Shown here: piece by piece, positions 1-5,978 of the stretch
Layout: every line of letters starts with the position of its first letter
How positions within the stretch are numbered: the stretch's first letter is position 1
From: an uncultured Ardenticatenia bacterium
Lineage (GTDB): Bacteria > Chloroflexota > Anaerolineae > Promineifilales > Promineifilaceae
Length of the DNA stretch: 6,656 nt
NCBI GenBank assembly: GCA_937858165.1
Contig: CALLZA010000027.1
Coordinates: forward strand, 1 to 6,656
Reading direction: 5' to 3'
Made by a program: the position numbers and the translations under genes
The notes under the pieces: generated by a model
Databases searched by the model: none
The model's input: the letters and a program-made list of their open reading frames with translations, nothing else
Told to the model about the DNA's origin: nothing

Positions 1-92
1 CTCTGTAGTTATGTATCTTTGTCTTTGTTTGGTAGTTGGTTTTCTATATGCGCGTACTGCTCGTGCGGATAGGTCGGATGTTTTTTTTTTTT
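1..92. other. Technical 5' tail outside the P5 adapter
   Basis: This AT-rich stretch ends in a run of 12 T immediately before the P5 sequence. It holds no gene. It lies outside a complete Illumina adapter, so it cannot be genomic DNA adjoining the insert. Positions 6-22 (AGTTATGTATCTTTGT region) loosely resemble, with errors, an Oxford Nanopore ligation adapter (…CAGTTACGTATTGCT) as I remember it, which would fit a long-read run on a Nextera library. That identification is tentative. The non-genomic nature is firm because of its position. Confidence 0.75.
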
Positions 93-162
93 AATGATAC
101 GGCGACCACCGAGATCTACACTAGATCGCTCGTCGGCAGCGTCAGATGTGTATAAGAGACAG
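93..162 (+). other. Illumina P5 + i5 index + Nextera read-1 + Tn5 mosaic end
   Basis: Positions 93-121 match the P5 flow-cell sequence (AATGATACGGCGACC...). Positions 122-129 (TAGATCGC) match the Nextera i5 index 501. Positions 130-143 match TCGTCGGCAGCGTC, and 144-162 match the Tn5 mosaic end AGATGTGTATAAGAGACAG exactly. All parts are contiguous and in the correct library order. Genomic insert begins at 163. Open frames running through here give well-known artefact peptides (for example ones beginning MIRRPPRSTL or MCIRDR) and should not be annotated. Confidence 0.99.
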
Positions 163-1715
163 GCCGCGTGCTGGGTGTGCTGGCCCAGATCGTCTTCTTT
201 GCCCTGGTCGTCGCCGGGTTGGTGTGGCTGGGTCGCAACGTGGCCGGCAACATGGGCCGGCTGGGCGGAAACCAGTTCCTCTGTCGCGATGGGTCCAGCA
301 GCTTCCGTTGCGCCTTCGACTTTCTGCGCCTCGACGCCCAATTCGCCATTGCCGAGACGGTCATCCCGTTCGACCCCAGCGACTCCTACGGCCGCGCCCT
401 GCTCGTCGGCGCGCTCAACACAGCCAAGGTCGGCTTCTTCGGCATCGTTCTGGCGACCATCCTGGGCGTGGCCACCGGCATCGCCCGGCTGTCGTCGAAC
501 TGGCTCATCCGCACCATCGCCCGCTGGTACGTCGACATCATCCGCAACACGCCGCTGCTGTTGCAACTCTTCTTCCTTTTCTTCGGCGTCATTTTGCTCC
601 TGCCGCCCATTCGCCAGGCGGCGCAACCGTTCGGCCTGCCTATCTATCTGAGCCAGCGGGGCATCAACCTGCCGGGCGTGGTGCTCATGCCGTCGGCGAC
701 GGTGTGGCTGGCGCTGGTCGGCGCGGGGCTGCTGGCCGCGGGCGCGGTCTGGTGGCTGTTGGGGCGGCGCGAGCGGCGGCTGGGCCGGACCACGCGCCGC
801 CCGCTGTGGGCATTGCTGGCGCTGCTGCTCTTCGCCGTGCCCGGCTGGTTTGTGGCCGCCGCCGCTGGGGCGGGCAACCAGGGCTTTTTGGTGGCGGCTG
901 ATTCGGGCATCGCCTCGTTCGCCGACGTTGAGGCGCGGGCACGGGCTGAACTGGGCGTCGACGATCTGGGCGCGGTGGAGGCCGCCGTGGCCGCCGGCAC
1001 GCTGACGCCGGAGCAGGTCGAGGCGGCGACGGTGTCGCTATGTACGGTAGATGGCGCGCCGGCCGAGGCCAACGCCGCCGCCCTGCTGCGCCGCGCCGCC
1101 GTGCCCTACGAAGTGGAGCGCGCCCCCGGGCCAAACGAGGCCATCCGAGCCTACCTGGACGGCGACTGCGAACTGCTCGTTCTCTCGCGCGCGGCCCTGA
1201 CAGCGGCGGCCATCCCCGACAGCGTCATCGTCCCCCTGCCGGAGACGCCGCTGCGGCTGGACGTGCCGCGCATCGAAGGGCTGAACTTCGTCGGCGGGCT
1301 GAAGCTGTCGCCCAATTTCGCCGCCATCCTCATCGGCCTCGTTATCTACACCGGCGCGTTCATCGCCGAGATCGTGCGCGCCGGCATCCTGTCCGTGCCC
1401 AAGGGGCAGACGGAGGCGGCGCGGGCGCTGGGCTTGTCCGAAGGGCAGCGGCTGCGGCTGGTCGTCTTGCCCCAAGCGCTGCGGGTCATCATCCCGCCGC
1501 TGACCAGCCAGTACCTGAACCTGGTCAAGAACTCCAGCCTGGCCATCGCCGTCGGCTACCCCGACCTGTGGTCAACGGCCTACACGACGCTCAACCAGTC
1601 GGGCCGGGCCATTCAGGTCTTTGTGCTGGTTATGGCCGCCTATTTGTCGTTCAGCCTGATCATTTCGTTCTTCCTGAACTGGTACAACCGGCGCATTGCC
1701 CTGGTGGAGCGATAA
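163..1715 (+). CDS. aapQ: Amino-acid ABC transporter permease AapQ/BztB type, 5'-truncated, with internal binding-protein-like domain
   Basis: Membrane subunit of a polar amino-acid importer of the AapJQMP/BztABCD type. The frame is open from the adapter junction. The codon at 168 is GTG, read here as an internal Val: Arg-Val precedes the first helix, as I recall for AapQ, so perhaps 20-30 N-terminal residues are missing. Numbering from 168 gives 515 residues. Helices are estimated at 3-22, 78-107, 129-147, 175-199, 212-234, 383-403, 432-447 and 485-505. Family hallmarks include YGRALLVGALNT (74-85), IARLSSNW (105-112), RNTPLLLQ (126-133), the EAA loop (E416-A-A...G422...L434-P435), LTSQYLNLVKNSSLA and the C-terminal YNRRIALVER, which closely match E. 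coli YhdX/AapQ from memory. It is much longer than the usual ~390-400 residues because residues ~236-362 form an extracytoplasmic insert resembling lobe 2 of the AapJ binding protein. aapM starts one base after the stop, so the two are probably translationally coupled. Confidence 0.93.
873..1253 (+). other. AapJ-like solute-binding-protein lobe 2 embedded in AapQ
   Basis: Residues ~236-362 of AapQ are absent from typical AapQ. The segment opens with NQGFLVAADSGIASFADVE, comparable with the 'GxGFL....G.KSA.EL' stretch that starts lobe 2 of AapJ/YhdW. After ~30 extra residues come ATVSLCTVDGAPAEANAAAL (compare ATVCIQAGTDTELNVADYF), VPYEVERAPGPNEAIRAYLDG (compare MKYTPVTFDRSDESAKALESG), DCELLVLSRAAL (compare RCDTLASDQSQL) and SVIVPLPETPL (compare WIVLPEVISKEPL). 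Cys292 and Cys334 occupy the positions of two AapJ cysteines. Flanking helices place the segment outside the cytoplasm. The comparison is from memory, not an alignment run here. Lobe 1 is not present, so a full clam-shell binding site cannot form from this segment alone. Confidence 0.7.
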
Positions 1716-1716
1716 G

Positions 1717-3243
1717 ATGGCGACACTCTACCACAACGTGCGGGACGTGTTGCGCGGCGAAGGGGCGGGTCACTTCAGCCTCGGCCACTATCTGCGTGAG
1801 CACCTCTGGCGGCGGCCGGGGCTGGCGCTATGGCTGCTGTTGCTCACCTATGTGACGGCGCGTGTCGTCTGGGGCCAGTTGGCCGACGCCCCGCTGACGA
1901 CGCTGGTCGTCCTGGCTGTCTGGGGTGTCTCCGTCGTGGCCACGGCGGCGGCCGAGTTGACACGCCGCCACTCGCCGACGACGCTCTGGCTGAGCCAAAA
2001 CCTCTATAACTCATTGGGCAACGCGCTGCTGACGTTGCTGCTGCTGCTGGTGCTGCTGGGACTGGGGCGCGGCTTCTTCGGCTGGGCCGTGGCGCGGGCC
2101 AGCTTCACGACTGACTCCCTCGCCGCCCAGGCCCAGTTGGCCGCCCACGAAGAGCCGGGGGCCAACTGGGGCGCGGTCATCGACAACTTCCGCAACCTGA
2201 TGGTCTTTCGCTTCCCGCGCCAGGGGGATGGGCGGTTGTGGGTGCTGTTGGCCTGGCTGGCCGTGTTGCTGGCGGTCAGCCCGTTCGTCTACCGCCGGGC
2301 CGTCTTTCGCCGCTCGCCGCTGCGCCGCGGGCTGACGTTGCTGTGGCTGCTGACGCCGCTGCTGAGCCTGCTGCTGCTGGTCGGTGTGGGCGAAGAGGGG
2401 TCGCTCCTGCCGCGGCTGAACCCCGATATTGCCTGGGGCGGCCTGCTGCTGACGGTCATCATCGCTGTCTTCGGCATCCTGGCCTCGTTTCCTTTGGGGC
2501 TGGTGCTGGCCCTCGGCCGCCGCAGCCGCGTCCACGGCGTGCCGGGCCGGCTGGTGTGGGGCGCGACGCTTCTCCTGCTGGTCTATCTGCTGGCTACGCA
2601 GTCGTTGCCGGGCCTGCGCGAGGCGACGACGACCGGCGGGCGGCTGTTGGCGCTGTGGCCGGTGTTGCTGGTGCCGGCGGCCGTGCTCATCACGCGCACC
2701 TTTCGCGGCAATCTGGTCGCTCTGCTCAGTACCGTCTACATCGAAGTCGTCCGCGGCGTGCCGCTGATCACCATCCTGTTCATGTCGATCATCATCTTCC
2801 CCATCTTCCTGCCGCCGGGGGTGGAGTTCCGCGGGACGTGGCGCGTGTTGGCCGCGGTGGCCCTCTTCTCGGCCGCCTATCTGGCCGAGAATGTACGCGG
2901 CGGCTTGCAGTCTATCCCCCGCGGGCAGTATGAGGCGGCCGACGCGCTGGGGCTGGGCACGTTCGCCAAGTACCGCCTCATCATCCTGCCCCAGGCGTTG
3001 CGGGCAGTCATTCCGGCCATCGTCGGCCAGTTCATCGCCCTGTTCAAGGACACGACACTGGTGGCCATCGTCGCCCTGATCGAGTTGCTGGGTGTGGCCA
3101 ACCTCATCTCGGCCCAACCCGACTGGCTGGGCGTGCGGCGCGAGCCATACGTCTTTATCGCCTTCATCTACTTCTCGGTCAACCTGCTGATGGCGACCTA
3201 TAGCCGGCGGCTGGAGCGGCGGCTGGGAGTGGGGGAGCGGTAG
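1717..3243 (+). CDS. aapM: Amino-acid ABC transporter permease AapM/BztC type, enlarged
   Basis: Second membrane subunit, expected to pair with AapQ. The ATG at 1717 is chosen because GGAG at 1706-1709 lies at suitable spacing and it follows the aapQ TAA by one base; a TTG 21 bases upstream is less likely. Product 508 residues, versus about 370-380 for usual AapM. The core matches YhdY/AapM from memory: GGLLLTVIIAVFGILASFPLG (241-261), LALGRRS (264-270), STVYIEVVRGVPLITILFMS (338-357), the EAA loop (E406-A-A...G412...L424-P425), ALFKDTTLV and DWLGVRREPYVF. Helices are estimated near 35-53, 61-80, 98-118, 174-192, 204-223, 239-268, 279-295, 310-326, 347-365, 378-398, 430-460 and 478-496. Two regions are extra: residues 1 to ~88 with two helices, and ~271-333 with a helical hairpin inside the permease domain. 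Both add an even number of helices, so the core topology is kept. Confidence 0.93.
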   Translation: MATLYHNVRDVLRGEGAGHFSLGHYLREHLWRRPGLALWLLLLTYVTARVVWGQLADAPLTTLVVLAVWGVSVVATAAAELTRRHSPTTLWLSQNLYNSLGNALLTLLLLLVLLGLGRGFFGWAVARASFTTDSLAAQAQLAAHEEPGANWGAVIDNFRNLMVFRFPRQGDGRLWVLLAWLAVLLAVSPFVYRRAVFRRSPLRRGLTLLWLLTPLLSLLLLVGVGEEGSLLPRLNPDIAWGGLLLTVIIAVFGILASFPLGLVLALGRRSRVHGVPGRLVWGATLLLLVYLLATQSLPGLREATTTGGRLLALWPVLLVPAAVLITRTFRGNLVALLSTVYIEVVRGVPLITILFMSIIIFPIFLPPGVEFRGTWRVLAAVALFSAAYLAENVRGGLQSIPRGQYEAADALGLGTFAKYRLIILPQALRAVIPAIVGQFIALFKDTTLVAIVALIELLGVANLISAQPDWLGVRREPYVFIAFIYFSVNLLMATYSRRLERRLGVGER

Positions 3244-3251
3244 GGAATGGG

Positions 3252-3272
3252 GAATTACGAATTAGGAATGAA
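3252..3272 (+). repeat. Heptamer tandem repeat in the aapM-aapP gap
   Basis: The 80-bp gap between aapM and aapP contains GAATTAC, GAATTAG and GAATGAA in tandem (three 7-base units, the last degenerate), preceded by a related GGAAT at 3244-3248. It is AT-rich against a GC-rich background. Such short GGAATTACGAATTA-type tracts recur between genes in Chloroflexota and cyanobacterial genomes as I recall. No promoter or terminator is apparent in the gap, so aapP is probably co-transcribed with aapQM. Confidence 0.55.
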
Positions 3273-3323
3273 AAAGAAGAGCGGGAGTCTCAGGGCGCGG
3301 CGGGCGTCACGGGAGAGAGGGAT

Positions 3324-4121
3324 ATGAGCAACGAGACCCACACCCATAGCCACGACCACGACCATACCTATACCCATGACCACGGCGATGAGATCATCGT
3401 CTGCCGTGATGTACACAAGTGGTATGGCGACTTTGAGGCGCTGCGCGGTGTCAGCCTGACGGTGCGCCGTGGGGAGGTGATCGTCATCATCGGCCCGTCC
3501 GGCTCGGGCAAATCGACCTTCATCCGTACCATCAACCGGCTGGAGGAACACCAGCAGGGGGAGATCATCGTCGACGGCATCGCGCTGAGCCACGACATCC
3601 GCAACATCGCCGAGGTCCGGCGCGAGGTGGGCATGGTCTTCCAGCAGTTCAACCTCTTTCCCCACCTGACCGTGCTGGAGAACATCATGCTGGCCCCCAT
3701 GCACGTGCGCCGCTGGCCGCGCGAACGGGCCGAGGAGCGGGCGCGCCACTGGTTGGCCCGCGTCGGCATCCCGGAGCAGGCCGACAAGTACCCCGGCCAG
3801 CTCTCCGGCGGCCAGCAGCAACGCGTGGCCATCGCCCGGACGCTGTGCATGGAGCCACTCATCCTGATGTTCGACGAGCCGACCAGCGCCCTCGACCCGG
3901 AGATGATCAAGGAAGTGCTGGACGTGATGCGCGACCTGGCGACATCCGGCTACACGGTTCTGGCCGTAACGCACGAGATGGGCTTCGCCCGCACTGTGGC
4001 CGACCGGGTCATCTTCATGGACGGTGGCCTCATCGTGGAGCAGAACACGCCCGACGAGTTCTTTGCCAACCCACAACACGAGCGGACGCGGCAGTTCCTC
4101 TCCCAAATCCTGAGTCATTGA
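3324..4121 (+). CDS. aapP: Amino-acid ABC transporter ATP-binding protein AapP/BztD type with His-rich N-terminus
   Basis: Cytoplasmic ATPase that would drive uptake through AapQM as a homodimer. 265 residues, slightly above the usual ~245-255. In order: a His/Asp-rich tail (residues 5-22); the A-loop region with Tyr34 (HKWYGDFEALRGV); Walker A GPSGSGKST at 57-65; Q-loop Gln107/108 (VFQQFNLFPH); signature LSGGQQQR at 160-167; Walker B LILMFDE with Asp184 and Glu185; D-loop SALD at 188-191; switch His217 (AVTHEMGFA). All catalytic elements are intact. HisP/GlnQ-type features such as FFxxPxHERTRxFLSxIL are seen at the C-terminus. The start ATG at 3324 has a purine-rich Shine-Dalgarno GGGAGAGAGGG at 3311-3321, with GGAG about 8 bases upstream. 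No other start codon would remove the His-rich tail and keep the ATPase fold. The gene converges on the aminotransferase. Confidence 0.96.
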   Translation: MSNETHTHSHDHDHTYTHDHGDEIIVCRDVHKWYGDFEALRGVSLTVRRGEVIVIIGPSGSGKSTFIRTINRLEEHQQGEIIVDGIALSHDIRNIAEVRREVGMVFQQFNLFPHLTVLENIMLAPMHVRRWPRERAEERARHWLARVGIPEQADKYPGQLSGGQQQRVAIARTLCMEPLILMFDEPTSALDPEMIKEVLDVMRDLATSGYTVLAVTHEMGFARTVADRVIFMDGGLIVEQNTPDEFFANPQHERTRQFLSQILSH

Positions 4122-4122
4122 G

Positions 4123-4223
4123 GTAAGAGGCTCACGCAAAGGCGCAAAGGGGCCAAGACGCAAAGGAGGGAAAATCTTTTCTTTGCGTTCTTTGCCCCTT
4201 TGCGCCTTTGCGTGAGGTCTTAC
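4123..4223. repeat. Large imperfect inverted repeat between convergent genes (CGCAAAGG type), possible bidirectional terminator
   Basis: A perfect 23-bp inverted repeat (4131-4153 with 4194-4216) is built from CGCAAAGG units at 4135-4142, 4143-4150 and 4159-4166, mirrored by CCTTTGCG at 4197-4204 and 4205-4212. The stem continues inward (ACGCAAAG 4158-4165 with CTTTGCGT 4181-4188, one bulge and one mismatch between) to a ~15-base loop at 4166-4180, and outward (GTAAGA 4123-4128 with TCTTAC 4218-4223). It begins two bases after the aapP stop codon, and the outer right arm contains the aminotransferase stop codon. No clean U-run follows on either side, so an intrinsic-terminator role is only plausible. 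It resembles a dispersed intergenic repeat. Confidence 0.85.
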
Positions 4224-5395
4224 AACTCGTGCGCGACTTTGGCCAGCTTCTCGACCGCCTTCTCCAGGTCTTTCATGGCCGTGGCGATGGTGAAGCGCAC
4301 GTGCCCCTCGCCGCTCTTGCCGAATGCCCCGCCGGGAACGGAGGCGATGCCCGCCTTTTCGATGAGCGCCTCGGCCAGTTCGGCGCTGTTCTTGGTGCTG
4401 TTGGGGAAGCGCGGGAAGAGGTAGAACGCGCCTTCGATATCGAGGCATTCGACGCCGGGGATGGCGTTGAGCGCCGGGACCATGAAGTCGCGCCGCTTCT
4501 GGTACTCAGCGGACATGGCTCGCGTCACTTCCTTCGGCCCGGTCAGGGCGGCGACGGCGGCGTGCATCGTGAAGTTGGCCGCCGAGGAGACGGTCTGGCT
4601 GTTCATCTGCGTCGCCAGCTTCATGATCGGCGTCGGCCCAGCCAGCCAGCCCAGCCGCCAGCCGGTCATGGCGTGGGACTTCGACAGGCCGTTGATGGTC
4701 AGCGTCCGCTCGGCCATGCCCGGCACGGCCGCCGGCGAGAGGTGCTGGCGGCCGTCGAAGATGATCGTCTCGTAGATCTCGTCGGAGATGACGTACAGGT
4801 CGTGCTCCAGCGCCACGGCGACGATGGCGTCTAGTTCTTCTTGTGTCAGAACCCGTCCGGTCGGGTTGTTGGGCGAGTTGACCATCAGCGCTTTGGTGCG
4901 CGGCGTCACCTTCTGGCGCAACTGGTCGGCGGTGATGCGGAAGTTGTCGTCGGCCGACAGGGTGACGGCCACAGGCGTGCCGCCGGCCAGGACGATCATC
5001 GGCGGGTAGGACACCCACACCGGCTCCAGGTAGAGCACCTCGTCACCGGGGTTCAGGATGGCCGACAGGGCCAGGAAGAGCGCCCACTTGCCGCCCGGCG
5101 TCACGACGATGTCGCTGCCCGGCTTGACGCTGACGCCGTTGTCGGCCTGCATCTTGGCGGCGATGGCCTCCAGCAGGGGGGTGATGCCCTTCATCGGCGC
5201 GGGGTAATGGGTCGCGCCGTTCTCGATGGCCTGGAAGGCCGCCGCAGTAATGTAGTCGGGCGTGTCGAAGTCGGGGTCGCCGCCGGCCAGGGCGACGACA
5301 TCATGTCCGGCAGCTTTCAGGGCTTTGGCCTTATCGCTGACCGCCAGGGTTTCGGATGGGGGAATGCTACTGACGACGCGGGATAGTTCTTTCAT
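4220..5395 (-). CDS. PLP-dependent class I/II aminotransferase, aspartate aminotransferase-like
   Basis: Cytosolic enzyme that transfers amino groups between an amino acid and a 2-oxo acid using pyridoxal phosphate. 391 residues from the ATG at 5395, the normal length for the family. Seen in order: LSRVVSSIPPSETLAVSDKA (N-terminal arm), GGDPDFDTP (38-46), SPNNPTG (174-180), SDEIYE (204-209; Asp205 contacts the PLP ring nitrogen, Tyr208 its phenolic oxygen), INGLSKSHAMTGWRLG (234-249) with Schiff-base Lys239 and phosphate-binding Arg247, EGAFYLFP (321-328), and Arg367 (HVRFT) as the expected substrate carboxylate ligand. VTPGGKWALF (98-107) replaces the commoner VTxGAxxAL form. An in-frame ATG at 5476 would add 27 residues with no family resemblance, and a promoter lies between the two, so 5395 is preferred. 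No Shine-Dalgarno precedes it. Substrate specificity cannot be read from sequence; Asp or aromatic amino acids are typical. Confidence 0.92.
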   Translation of the reverse strand: MKELSRVVSSIPPSETLAVSDKAKALKAAGHDVVALAGGDPDFDTPDYITAAAFQAIENGATHYPAPMKGITPLLEAIAAKMQADNGVSVKPGSDIVVTPGGKWALFLALSAILNPGDEVLYLEPVWVSYPPMIVLAGGTPVAVTLSADDNFRITADQLRQKVTPRTKALMVNSPNNPTGRVLTQEELDAIVAVALEHDLYVISDEIYETIIFDGRQHLSPAAVPGMAERTLTINGLSKSHAMTGWRLGWLAGPTPIMKLATQMNSQTVSSAANFTMHAAVAALTGPKEVTRAMSAEYQKRRDFMVPALNAIPGVECLDIEGAFYLFPRFPNSTKNSAELAEALIEKAGIASVPGGAFGKSGEGHVRFTIATAMKDLEKAVEKLAKVAHEL

Positions 5396-5403
5396 GGGGG
5401 AGA

Positions 5404-5431
5404 ATTCTAGCAGAACGGTGGGGGTTGTCGA
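5404..5431 (-). promoter_or_regulatory. Sigma70-type promoter for the aminotransferase, leaderless-type position
   Basis: On the - strand, TCGACA (5431-5426) and TAGAAT (5409-5404) each match consensus at 5 of 6 bases with a 16-bp spacer. The -10 box ends 8 bases before the ATG at 5395, so transcription would start at or within a few bases of the ATG. The bases between (TCTCCCCC) are pyrimidine-rich and contain no Shine-Dalgarno, which agrees with a leaderless mRNA. Both boxes were found by eye. Confidence 0.55.
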
Positions 5432-5511
5432 TTGTGCAACGTGACGCAGGTGTAAGCGTAGAAATGGACAATGCATACAAGTTACACTGGTTGGAAAAGA
5501 CCTCAGGCTTC

Positions 5512-5940
5512 TTATAAGGGTTGTCCAGACAAAGTGACGACAAGACGCCGCGGCCCGCCGTCGTCGCGGTGCTCACACAGGTAGATGCCCTGCCACGTGC
5601 CCAACGCCAGGCGGCCGTTGCTGATGGGGATGGTCAGGCTGCTGCCCAGCAGGACGGCCTTCAGGTGGGCGGGCATGTCGTCCGGCCCTTCGCTGGTGTG
5701 GCGGTAGTAGGGCGCGTTCTCCGGGGCCAGGCGGTTGAAGTACGCCTCCATGTCGGCGCGCACGGTGGGGTCGGCGTTCTCGTTGAGGGCCAGCGAAGCC
5801 GAGGTGTGGCGGATGAACAGGTGGGCCAGGCCGACGGCGAAGCGGCCGATCTCCGGCATCTGGCCCACGACTTCGCGGGTGATGAGGTGAAAGCCGCGGG
5901 GGCGAGGGGATAGGACAATCTCTCTCTGATACCAATCCAC
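5512..5940 (-). CDS. yjbQ: YjbQ / UPF0047 family protein (secondary thiamine-phosphate synthase)
   Basis: Small cytosolic protein of the YjbQ/UPF0047 family; members show weak thiamine-phosphate synthase activity and their main role is unsettled. 142 residues, against ~138 in E. coli. It follows the family end to end from memory: WYQREIVLSPRPRGFHLIT (3-21), the HTSASLALNENADPTVRADME block (45-65), EGPDDMPAHLKAVLLGSSL (84-102), and GRLALGTWQGIYLCEHR (109-125). Conserved His45, His92 and His124 and acidic residues Glu54, Asp57 and Asp63 are candidates for the metal/active site. The start is GTG at 5940, supported by AAGGTG (5953-5948) 7 bases upstream. It lies 26 bp after the hicA stop on the same strand, so it may be expressed by read-through from hicBA. 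GC-rich like the transporter genes, unlike hicBA. Confidence 0.95.
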   Translation of the reverse strand: MDWYQREIVLSPRPRGFHLITREVVGQMPEIGRFAVGLAHLFIRHTSASLALNENADPTVRADMEAYFNRLAPENAPYYRHTSEGPDDMPAHLKAVLLGSSLTIPISNGRLALGTWQGIYLCEHRDDGGPRRLVVTLSGQPL

Positions 5941-5950
5941 CTGGCAACAC

Positions 5951-5978
5951 CTTTTCGCGCGATGTGCTACTCGAAAAG
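5951..5978 (-). promoter_or_regulatory. Hairpin spanning hicA stop and yjbQ Shine-Dalgarno
   Basis: A perfect 7-bp inverted repeat, CTTTTCG (5978-5972 on the - strand) and CGAAAAG (5957-5951), encloses a 14-base loop containing the hicA TAG (5969-5967). The 3' arm overlaps the first bases of the yjbQ Shine-Dalgarno AAGGTG, and the 5' arm lies in the last hicA codons. Ribosomes finishing hicA would be expected to open it, so it could couple yjbQ translation to hicA. The function is inferred. Confidence 0.45.

Noticed and set aside
9..626. 205-residue - strand frame across the adapter and aapQ
   Set aside because: It runs antisense to aapQ, has low-complexity Gln/Asp/Ala composition typical of reverse reading of GC-rich genes, and ends in adapter and tail.
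94..651. Long + strand frames beginning in the P5/Tn5 adapter (also from 146)
   Set aside because: Their starts lie in adapter sequence and their downstream parts are out of frame with the clear AapQ permease reading; they are shadows.
1696..1716. Earlier TTG start for aapM overlapping aapQ
   Set aside because: ATG 1717 has a GGAG at good spacing and directly follows the aapQ stop codon.
2011..3117. 368-residue - strand frame opposite aapM
   Set aside because: Extremely Gln/Arg/Asp-rich, no family resemblance, antisense to a clear permease.
3255..4448. 397-residue - strand frame across aapP and the inverted repeat
   Set aside because: Antisense to an ATPase with all motifs intact and reads through the repeat; no recognisable domain.
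4208..5386. Several + strand frames opposite the aminotransferase
   Set aside because: Mirror-frame shadows of a fully conserved PLP enzyme.
5396..5476. Longer aminotransferase start at the ATG 5476
   Set aside because: The 27 added residues match nothing in the family, and a near-consensus promoter lies downstream of that ATG.
5480..5511. Terminator hairpin after yjbQ
   Set aside because: CCTCAGG at 5501-5507 is a tight palindrome with no loop, and no convincing stem followed by a U-run was found on the - strand.
5573..5950. 125-residue - strand frame overlapping yjbQ
   Set aside because: Pro/Arg-rich shadow in another frame of a well-conserved YjbQ protein.
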